Positions 1-8,902 of a stretch of 64,000 bases of DNA are shown here, in pieces. Positions within the stretch are counted from its first letter, which is position 1, and every line of letters begins with the position of its first letter. The notes beneath the pieces were generated by a model that did not search any database, was not told where the DNA came from, and saw only the letters and a program-made list of their open reading frames with translations. This DNA is from Phlebopus portentosus (Eukaryota; Basidiomycota; Agaricomycetes; Boletales; Boletinellaceae). The stretch lies in assembly GCA_037892935.1 (NCBI GenBank), contig JAYXKI010000016.1, positions 930,001 to 994,000 on the forward strand. The letters are read 5' to 3'. Position numbers and translations under genes: made by a program.

Positions 1-1158
1 TTCGTCATCTATGCCGACAAATGGGATTCCAATGGTGCTCCAGATGTGTCCAAAATAGAGGTTAGTCTTTAAAATTCTTCTCAATTTACTTTCCAACTGA
101 CCTAATCTACTCAGGGATTCAATGTCTTGTTCGTCCAGCGCCTTCTCCTTTTGTTTCTGAGTCGGTGTTGACCATTTTGCATCAGTGCTCTATCCTTCCT
201 TCTCAGCACAGGTCCTGCGGACCAGGCGCAAGCCTGGGAACAATTGGATGATAGTAAGAGAAAGCAGATCAAGAGCCAGTATGAATCTGCTGGCATCAAA
301 CTGATCGTGTCAGCGTTCGGTGCAACAGAGCTACCCACAACCTCTGGAGCGGACCCACAAAAGGTCGCAGAATCCATGGCAGATTGGGTGATTAAGATGG
401 GTCTCGATGGAATTGATGTGGACTATGAGGATCTGGATGCTATGAACAAAGCTGACGGTAAGGCAGAGGAATGGCTGAGTACGTTCACGAAGACGCTTCG
501 AAGCAAACTCCCTCAAGGCAAATACATTGTCACTCACGCTCGTAAGTACTGTCCTTTTGATCTGAAGAGATGCTTCTTACTGTGCAATCGATGCAGCGGT
601 CGCACCTTGGTTCAACTCCGAGACATACAAGAGTGGAGCATATACGACGGTTCACAAGAACGTTGGTGACATGATTGATTGGGTAAGTTTTCACATTTGT
701 CGATGCTGCACTTTTCGCTTATTGGTACTTGCCATACAGTACAACGTCCAGTTCTACAACCGTAAGCGGACTTGCTCCTGCTATACAACAACGGCTAACG
801 AATCCCTACAGAGAATGACTATGATGACTGCAACACTTTACTGTCTCAATCCAAGACCAAGACATCTGTCTTTGAGATCGCTAAGACCGGTGTTGATCAG
901 AACAAGATTGTGATTGGAAAGCCTGCCACTGCGGCAGACGCAACTAACGGCTTCGTTGATACTAAGACTCTTGCTGACTGCGTTTCGCAGGCGAAGCAAA
1001 AGGGTTGGAACGCTGGTGTCATGGTCTGGGAGGTATGGCCTTCATCGTTACCTTTTCATCGAATCTGGATTTTATACTAACTTTTTCTCCAGTATCCGAA
1101 TGCTGATTCCAGCTGGATCAAGACTGTTCGTGGTGATGCTTTCCCGTTGGGAAACTAA
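1..1158 (+). CDS. GH18 chitinase-like glycoside hydrolase (5' partial)
   Basis: The gene runs off the left edge, so the N-terminus and any signal peptide are missing. Seven exons fit: 1-60, 115-128, 186-541, 597-682, 740-761, 812-1032 and 1093-1158, summing to 275 codons including the stop. The peptide contains DGIDVDYED, a match to the GH18 catalytic signature DxxDxDxE, whose final Glu is the acid/base. Around it are SFLLSTGPADQAQAW before the barrel strand and WNAGVMVWEYP near the C-terminus, which fit the last strands of a GH18 TIM barrel. GH18 enzymes cut beta-1,4-GlcNAc linkages, so the substrate is probably chitin in the cell wall or chitobiose-type glycans. No carbohydrate-binding module follows. 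Family assignment is firm; chitinase versus endo-beta-N-acetylglucosaminidase is not settled. Confidence 0.88.
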
Positions 1159-1384
1159 GCCACTGAACTGGTGAGGTCGTTGTTGCTTAGCCGTTGTAAG
1201 CTTTCTTTTCGGGCTGGCTGGAATCCTGCCCCACATAAGTGGTGGCTTTGGCTGTAGATATGACGTGTCCGAAACCTTGCTGTAATTGGTGTTTCTCAGT
1301 GTCTATACTAGAATTCTTTCGAATATTATCTTTTTCAACCCGTATCATCCGAGCCATATGAGGAAAGAAGCGTGCACGTGCGCC

Positions 1385-1735
1385 ACTAGCCTATGGCAAA
1401 TAGGCATATCATCGATAAAGATATTTTATAAGATATGCAATTAAATATTCAAAATATCATAAAGCATATCCGCATTTAGGATATAATAAATATCAGAAAG
1501 GATATATGATCAGCTGATATTCAAAATATCATTTTGCATTTCTTAGATGATAATATTCATAATATCATCATGACTATATGCTTTGTAATATGCTTATTGA
1601 TATTTTGAATGTCTGAATAGAATATCATTAAGCTAAATATCCTTTTCAATATTTTACATATCTTAAAGTACTATATTTTGAATATCATTTTAAATATCAT
1701 ATCTGATGATTATATATACAATGAGTGGGTGATGT
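1385..1735. repeat. AT-rich block of near-palindromic ATATTCAAAATATC units
   Basis: Seen directly: at least six imperfect copies of a palindrome-like word of the form ATATTCAAAATATCAT or its reverse complement (near 1447, 1516, 1547, 1599, 1652 and 1675), in sequence that is almost wholly A and T. The flanking genes are of ordinary composition. It forms the left half of a 1.1 kb low-CpG island. No coding potential. Confidence 0.7.
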
Positions 1736-1757
1736 TTGAGTGCAGTGAGGGAGATTA

Positions 1758-1866
1758 GAGGGCACATTGAGGGCATATCATATGCAGAAAGAGGGCATAT
1801 AGAGGGCACACAGAGGGTGGGCTGTAGGAGCAGAGAGGGCATAGGAAGGCATAAAGAGGGCATCTG
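1758..1866 (+). repeat. Degenerate GAGGGCA short repeat
   Basis: The heptamer GAGGGCA (often GAGGGCAT or GAGGGCAC) occurs at least six times in about 110 bp, with irregular spacing and purine-rich filler. It lies between the AT-rich palindromes and an open reading frame, inside the same CpG-poor island. Confidence 0.65.
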
Positions 1867-1875
1867 GGAACCTTC

Positions 1876-2355
1876 TTGTATGTTTTGCATGCTATTGCTA
1901 TTGAATCTCCAGCACTGTGGAAGACTTGGAGTATCTTGTCCTTGCAAAGTAATTCTTCAGAATCTAGTCATGATGGTCAAACATTCATAGCAATCTCAAT
2001 GGATGTCAGTCTAAGTGTTTCATCAGCTGCAGATGTCCATACAGCTACAAATGCTATGACTGAGGACTTTCAGGAGTACATGTCCTATCTGCAATTCATA
2101 GATGCATTGGTGATGGAGAGTACTAAGGTGACACTGACAGCATCAGTCCATTCCTTTCATGCTGAGTGTTATGAAAATTGTGAACACCTAATGCAGTGTG
2201 GAATCAGACACCTTATACACCAAATTATGCAGCCTAATCAAGAGTATTTCAAAAGGCTCCAGAGGCAGAATAGTGGAGGCGATTCTCACCCACTAATGCA
2301 GCAAGTACCTGGGGAGGTAGCTGCTGAAGACATTTCAGAGGAACCTGGTCAATGA
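1876..2355 (+). CDS. Uncharacterised 159-codon open frame in CpG-depleted island
   Basis: An uninterrupted frame of 159 codons starting at an ATG. I do not recognise the protein. It is rich in Ser, Gln, Met and His, has no signal peptide or membrane span, and its C-terminal half (for example RHLIHQIMQPNQEYFKRL) could be helical. The DNA has only one CpG between about 1690 and 2440, unlike every confident gene in the window, so it is probably part of a methylated, mutating repeat rather than a resident gene. It may be the 3' part of an element-encoded protein. It shows no DDE, reverse transcriptase or helicase motif. Confidence 0.3.
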   Translation: MYVLHAIAIESPALWKTWSILSLQSNSSESSHDGQTFIAISMDVSLSVSSAADVHTATNAMTEDFQEYMSYLQFIDALVMESTKVTLTASVHSFHAECYENCEHLMQCGIRHLIHQIMQPNQEYFKRLQRQNSGGDSHPLMQQVPGEVAAEDISEEPGQ

Positions 2356-2641
2356 TATTATGAAGACCATTGCTTTTAGCAATCCCTCTAATTTTGTATT
2401 TTTATAAGTTGTAATAAAGTATTTCTCTGTGTTTGGTAAGTTTTGTGCACGTGGGCCTCGTGTGAAGCACGTGCAAGGCTCGCCACGCCACAAATAATTT
2501 GTGCTCCGTGCCGGTATCCCCAACCAAAACAACAACCAAACAGAGACTTCTAACTCACCACAAAGTAACTTAGCTGCAACGGTTTTGGACGTACTTGCGT
2601 CTCATGCATACAATCTATGCATAGCCGCCTCTTGCATCGCA

Positions 2642-4684
2642 ATGCGTTCTCTCTCGCTTCCCATCCCTGTAGCGCTGTTCATTCGTCGGCTGTTCAATGT
2701 CTTCTCGTCTGTTACGATCTCGAACCAGTACTTGTTAGCACGGAAGTCTGAGGCTATTTCTTCGGGAGGTGATGAGGGTCCGAGTGGTGATGCGTCGGGA
2801 AGTACGGGTGTCGGTGCTGTGAGATCTGAAGTGATGACGACGCGTCAGAATTCAGGTATGCTTTCCGTGTCCCCTATTCGCTTGAGACACTATCGGTAAT
2901 AGCAATGCTAGCGGACTCCAATTCGCGCGCTCATTGGGATCGATTGAAACCGTGGCCATGGAGCGTCGCGAAGAAGCAGGCTACGCCACGTCGGACGCAT
3001 TCCGCTTCCGTAGAAGAGGTAAAACATCGAGAGTCGATCGACGAGAAATCCGTGCCACCAAGTGATCCTCCTCCTTCAAAACGAGATCCAACGCCCTCTC
3101 CTCGCACAAACCCTAATCGGCCCTTGTCACCGATCTATACCCTAATGAACAACCCGACGCTATTTAATCCCGTTCGTATACCACGGAACCCTATCGTATT
3201 GTGCCACGGTGTGTTTGCCTCAAGTTATCTCACGAAATCCTCGCCTAATATTTGCACAAAGGATTATACGGATACGATGTCCGAGGACCGTCGAACTTCC
3301 CTGTGCTACAGCTACATTATTGGGCAAATGTGCTGAAGGTGCTAAAGAAGAAATTTGGTGTGGAGGTCATCGTGACCAGCGTACCTGGGTGCGATTCTTT
3401 TTAATCAACAATACGGAGCGTTCTGAGGTTTGTGATAGCACAGGCTCGATCGAATCGCGTGCAACGCGTCTAGATGAATATCTACGCGACAAGGCACCTG
3501 GACGTGACATCAACTTCATGGCGCATTCTATGGGCGGACTGGACTGTCGACATCTCATTACTCATGTGAAGCCGAAGGAGTATAATCCGGTATCACTGAC
3601 GACGATTTGTACGCCCCATCGTGGTAGTCCCTTCATGGACTGGTGCAAGGTATGCAAAGATTCGTTTTTAATCAGAACAATCTGACAGCGGATGCAGGAG
3701 ACGATTGGACTCGGGAGGCTGCAGAGAAAGGCCAAAGAGGTTGCCTCCAAGACAACAGAGTCATCCGAGTCATCCCCATCGTTCTCGCTTGCAAATGTAG
3801 CGAGTCTTCCGTCTTCTTTGACGACCTTCCTACTCTCGGTGGTCGACTCACCTGCATACGCGAACCTTACCACGCACTACCTCCAGAACGTTTTCAATCC
3901 GGCGACTCCAGATGATTCACGGGTTCGATACTATAGCATCGCAGCTCGTACAGATAGTATGAGTGTGATACATCCACTCTGGCTTCCAAAGACGATACTC
4001 GATGGCTACGAGGCGCGAGAACGCGAAGCCCACCCATACCCGGACGAAGTAGATTGGGGGAATGACGGGCTTGTTACAGTTCGCAGCGCAAAATGGGGCG
4101 AGTTCCTTGGAACGATGGAAGGATGCGATCACTGGGATGTACGTGGAGGTGGTGGGTTAGGTGCTGATAACGAGTGGCACGTCGATCTTACTCTTCCGAG
4201 TGCATTGAAGAACAGTCTTTCGGACCCACTTTCTCTTGTGAACAATATTAATTGGAGAGAATGGACTCGGTATGTCGCTGCTTGGAGGAAGGAAGAAGCG
4301 GAGCGCGAGAAAGCTTCTGGCAAAGAGATTCAAGGGCTTCATACCGAGACGCGGGGTTCTAAGCCATCTGGCCTTGACATTTCAAAGCCATCATCATCCG
4401 ACACGGAGGACGCAGTGATGAAGTCATCAACAGACAAGTTCTCAGCAGTGTTCGACTGGGTTTCAGACCAAGTTGCTGCATCGAAGAAGAAATCCTCTTC
4501 TACAAAGACTCCATCCCTCTCCGACGTTCAGTCACCTTCTGAGACTTCCGCAGCCATCCGAAAGTCGGAGAAAGAGCGAGTAGACGCGAAGAAGGCGAAA
4601 GAGACTGCGGATGAACGGATGAAATTCGACCTAGAACGGTTCTACGTCGCACTGTGTCGGAAGTTGTATGATGATGGGTTTTAG
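2642..4684 (+). CDS. Alpha/beta-hydrolase triacylglycerol lipase, probably mitochondrial
   Basis: Five exons (2642-2855, 2903-3208, 3262-3388, 3439-3649, 3698-4684) give 614 residues; the total is a multiple of three. The start is the first ATG in the frame. The first 35 residues are hydrophobic with scattered Arg and almost no acidic residues (MRSLSLPIPVALFIRRLFNV), as in a mitochondrial presequence. Next come a low-complexity segment, then NPIVLCHGLYGYD (oxyanion-hole strand), VIVTSVPGTGSIESRA, and the nucleophile elbow NFMAHSMGGLDCRHL at about residue 245. This order matches fungal triacylglycerol-lipase-like proteins. The elbow reads AHSMG rather than the usual GHSMG. The acceptor of intron 4 is ambiguous between 3688 and 3697; both keep frame. 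The C-terminal 100 residues are charged and coiled-coil-like. Substrate unproven. Confidence 0.85.
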
Positions 4685-4911
4685 TTAGACTCATTGCTTC
4701 CTCGTTGTGTGTGCGCTAATAGTAAGTTGTATTTTTATACACGCTATCGTCTCAGCTTTCAAAAGAAAACATTATGAATAATATTCAAAATGACGTGAGA
4801 ATTCGCTACTCCTCTCGGACCCAACTTCAGTTAGAAAGCCCTAAGCCAGAGAATCGGTCCCATTTGCACATAAAGCCGCCTTAGCGCATACACTCACTGA
4901 TTTATCGCATT

Positions 4912-7275
4912 ATGGACCGAACAAAGTCCGCACTAGAGGATTTCGAACTAGGACCGTTCAACAAAGTCGGACACGGTAACTTCTGCGCACGATGTTTGGC
5001 TGGATTGCCTGCAACGATGGCCGAGGCGGATTCGTCGCGGTGAGCGTCTGAGTTCAAAGTAGTCCTGTGAATCTGATTTCTGATAGATTGGTATTCCCGG
5101 AATGTGTGCGTTTGTTTTTGCAATGCAATGATCGTGGTATGGTATATATGAATATAGGATGGCGATAGGCTTCTACTGCCTTGGTGCTCTGGACATCCTA
5201 GGTCTGCTAGAGACGAAAGTGAAGGAAGCAGATCGCGAAGCATGGCGTGCGTGGATTTGGGCACAGCAGGTCAGGCGGCCAGCAGGGCCAGGACATAGCA
5301 GCAATGCCGAGAATTCTGACTCTCACACTGGGTCGAGGAGTGGAAGAGGGTGAGTGCACTGGTCACCTTGAAAGGCCGTCGAATTGTGAACGATAGACTT
5401 GTTAGCGCAGTCCCCGATTCTAATCCAAATGGAAGTCAAGATGATGAAGATCAGAGATGGATTGGAGGCTTTCGTCCTGGTCCGTTCATGCACGTCGAGT
5501 CCGGGAGGGATGAATCTACGCCAGGGACGCGCACGGCTGGTGCATCGATGGTATGTATTGATCATATATGCGCATATATCCTACTCGAGCTACTCCCGTG
5601 TTCTCTGTTCTTTTATTACGGTGCTAAAACTGATACGTAATACACGTATAGTCCACTCATGAAGAAGCAGACCCACCACATCTGATCATGACATACACCG
5701 CCCTCCTTGCGCTCGCCGTCCTAAGGGACGATTTCAGCCAGCTCGACAGGGAAGGGCTCGTCAACCTCCTCCGTGCAACTCAAAACCAGACGGGAGGTTT
5801 GCCCCCATCTCTTTTCTTCCTCTCAGCAAGCTTTCTTACTTACTATCAACCCGATTTGTACTTCGTACGAATGAACAGCTTCACCTCCTTCCCGGGCCAA
5901 GGCGAGTCCGACATCCGGATGGTCTACACGGCGTTCGCAATCAGCGCAATGCTAGACGACTGGAGCGGCATAGACGTCCCCCTCGCGGTCGATTTTACGA
6001 AGCGTTGTATGAGCCACGAAGGTGGATTTGGACAGGTGCCGGGGAATGAGGCTCAGGGTGAGTTTATTCGTCTTGTAGCCATGTCTGCTTTGAAACGCGT
6101 TCCATCAATGTGTCTTTTGCTCGGTTCACTTTTCTCTGGGGATGCTTATTGTTGAGGGTCTCCTTATCATCCCTGCAAATATCCCTTGGTGACCCGTATG
6201 TAGACTTGAACAACCTTTTCACGAATAGCTTTTCGACATTAATATTGTCTGATATCCATGTCGATCCTCAGTTCCATTCCATTTCACACAATCTACTAAA
6301 ACCTATCTATTCTAACGAACACTTTGTATTTTGTTCTCTACTTCTCCCAGGCGGTTCTACGTACTGCGCAGTGGCGACACTCGCTCTCGCTCCAGAACAG
6401 TATCGCACGGCCGCGACGCTCAGTGTACAAGAACGCCGACGAGCCGAACGTTGGCTCGTCCAGCAACAAAAACCTCATCAAGCCTTCATCCGGTACGAAT
6501 CGGATGACTCCGAGAACGACGATGAGCTCGCAGGGAGTCTCAAGGCGAATCAAAGTTGGGGTAGGGAGAAACTAGACCAGGAGGCGGAGAAAGAAAGGAA
6601 GAGAAAAGAGATTGTGGAAGAGGAGGGCGGTGGATTCTCGGGGAGGACAGAGAAAGTAGAAGATGCATGTTATAGCTTTTGGTGCGGCGCTGCGTTGAGG
6701 ATTTTGCGTTCTGGACTGGTTGGAGGTGCAGGCGGTCTTTCTTCGCAAGCACAATCACATTCACGATCGCATCTACTTGCCAATTCGAGTGCTAGTGCCA
6801 AAGAGGTCAAGCAGCACTTGCAAGGGGAAGAAATGGGAGATGATGATGAGGGAGGCCTCGTCGATCGACTAACACACGCACGGTTCCTCTCGCGCTGTCA
6901 ATTCCGACTGGGCGGGCTTGCGAAGGCTCCAGGTGCACATCCCGATCCATACCATACCTACCTCGCGCTCGCCGCGTTGGCTCTATACCCTCCCTCTCAG
7001 CTTCCACCTCCACACCAAAATCCAAATCCAAATCAACCCGCCGCAACATTCTCAACAACTGACCCCTCTGGTGCATTAGGTGTCTATAAAGAGGAAAAGA
7101 CAACGACGGCATAGAACCGAGTGACGTCGAGTTACTCAACGAGATGAAAGTCGAAAAGAGGAGGAAGGAGAGGGAGAGCTGGAAGATCGCGCAGCTTGAT
7201 CCGCTGATCAACGCGACTGTCGAGACTTCGCGGTGGGCGAGGGAGAGGATTCCAAGGTCTTGGAAGCAGAGGTAG
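4912..7275 (+). CDS. CDC43: Geranylgeranyltransferase type I beta subunit, with a frameshift near the 3' end
   Basis: With the alpha subunit this enzyme attaches geranylgeranyl to CaaX proteins such as Rho and Cdc42. Exons: 4912-5039, 5158-5349, 5406-5550, 5652-6057 and 6351-7275. Prenyltransferase repeats are clear: FYCLGALDILGL, a GESDIRMVYTAFAISAM block, the MSHEGGFGQVPGNEAQGGSTYCAVATL junction (spliced across a 293 bp intron) and the zinc-site block DPYHTYLALAALAL. A hydrophilic Lys/Glu-rich insert lies between about 6480 and 6650. The frame used through 7099 stops at 7112-7114, but the conserved-looking tail (LDPLINATVETSRWARERIP) continues in another frame to a stop at 7273-7275. A single missing A in the run 7095-7098 explains this. 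A 78-nt segment 5801-5878 may be a GC-AG intron. Confidence 0.88.
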
Positions 7276-8902
7276 AAATTAGTGCCTAGGTTTACTTAGA
7301 GAAGTTCGGATTCATAGAGTCTTGAAGAGACAAAGGGAGGATGATGAATCGCATTTAGAACTTCGCGATACTTGCGTACCAGCCGTAGACCATGTCTCCG
7401 TGTCGTGTGTGTACTTACATACAGGAGTTATTGTAAATCTGCATAGCGAGTCTGTATACCCTTGAGTCGGATTACGTTCATGATCTCGGCCGGTGACATC
7501 AATCGTGTGCTGCACATTCATCGCCCTCGCCATTAATGCCGGGTGTTTCAGCCCCGATTTCAAAGACGAGCTGAGCGTGAGGAGCGAGAGTCACGGACCG
7601 TCCGGTCGGAACTTGAACTCTTTCAGATATGCAGCCCTTTCAAGTCCAGTTTCGGTATGACAGCACCAGAAACGATGTTGTTAATCGTCTCATCTCAAAG
7701 TTCAGCTTCGGGCTGCATACCGGACCTTTCGCGTGTTAGAGCGGATGCTCCGATCCTGGGCTGTCAGTGTGAGAAGATCAAACGAGGCAGTGGTCGGACG
7801 GCTTGGACGAGCCGTGAGCGGCGTCACGATCAAAGGTGAAGTAAGAGAGAGTAAGAGCAACCTGCTCGGCGAAACGGCACAGTGGCGATGTAAGACGGTG
7901 ACGGCGACGGGGATTGTGTCTCCGATTCGCTTGTGTCATATCTTATCCAGCTCAATGCACGGGATGAACTGAAATCTAGAGAGAGAGAGAGTCGACGACG
8001 ATGCAGGGTCGGATCTATTCTCTGCAGCGAGCTGGGTCTGTCAGGAACGTATGAATTGCTTTGACTCGATCAAATCCAGCTAGATCGTCATGTCAAAGCT
8101 CGGCATGCATACGCGCTGTGGTGAAGGTAAGACGGCGACGATGAGAGAGACGAAAATGAGAGACGAAACCGTCTTCAAATTCGCCTTGGTTCATCGAAGC
8201 CTTCGCCATTGAACGCCTGGACCCTCGTCGTCCACCTTCGTCCGAAATGTCGTACCACCCTCGGGGTGAATAGATGCATACGAGGGTCCGACCCCACAAT
8301 CGCCATCCACGACTTGCAACAAACAGCCTTACGGAACATGTTTGGCGACAACCACGGAATCAAGCACTCAGTCGAAAGAGGTCCCGGCCTAACCCTCGCA
8401 GTTTCGACCGACCGGGGGCGTCAGTCATGATGCGTCTCGTGACTTACACCACAGACGCGAAATGAGCGCACGAGGAGCTGGCATGAGACTGCGCGAACAG
8501 GTCCGATAGGTCCTTGGATCCTTGCAGAGCACGGCTCAGATCCGGGCCCCGGTTTGTTTGGGGCAACGGAAGGAAATGTTGTCGAGGAACTGAGCTGAAC
8601 GTGCGCCAGAACGACGTGATATTGGGCGAATACAAGGACCCAGTAGACGCGACGATGACTTGCAAGCACAAGCACGATGATGCATGGACACAAAATACCT
8701 CAAAAAACACCGCGTGAAATAACGTTGTCTAGATCACAATGAAAAAAAAAAAAATGCAAGTAAAACGCGAGAGAAAATTGGGCGGAGCCGTGATCACCTG
8801 CAGGGTCGTCCCAGCCAGTTGCAGTTACATAGAACTATATAATGACCTAATATCTTACAATACCCTGCTTTTCATTTTCTTTCGTTCTCTTCGTCCTTCA
8901 TC
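7276..8902. other. Intergenic region without a supported gene
   Basis: About 1.6 kb between CDC43 and GDH2. Open frames are short, overlap on both strands and show no family motif or splice logic. It contains a GA-rich microsatellite near 7980-7990 and two similar stretches with TAAGACGG and CGACG words (about 7893 and 8128), perhaps an old local duplication. An 11-base A run lies near 8743. It probably includes the GDH2 promoter. Confidence 0.5.

Larger units (their letters stand above)
1372..2475. mobile_element. Candidate small non-autonomous or decayed mobile element
   Basis: The island is bounded by related ends. GTGCACGTGCGCC at 1372-1384 recurs in direct orientation as GTGCACGTGGGCC at 2445-2457 (12 of 13 identical). 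TGCACGTGC at 1373-1381 also recurs inverted at 2467-2475, with the next bases partly matching. Between them sit the AT palindromes, the GAGGGCA repeat and the 159-codon frame, all CpG-poor. No target-site duplication was identified, and the GCACGTGC core is itself palindromic, so chance similarity is possible. Confidence 0.3.

Noticed and set aside
1690..1947. Minus-strand frame in the CpG-poor island as a gene
   Set aside because: Largely the reverse of the GAGGGCA repeat, giving a repetitive Pro/Ser/Cys/Met peptide.
5797..5826. A 30 nt GT-AG intron in CDC43
   Set aside because: Too short for splicing in fungi, although it keeps frame.
7088..7115. Programmed -1 ribosomal frameshifting in CDC43
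   Set aside because: The site AAAA lacks a classic slippery heptamer and a downstream pseudoknot is not evident; one-base losses in two other genes make error more likely.
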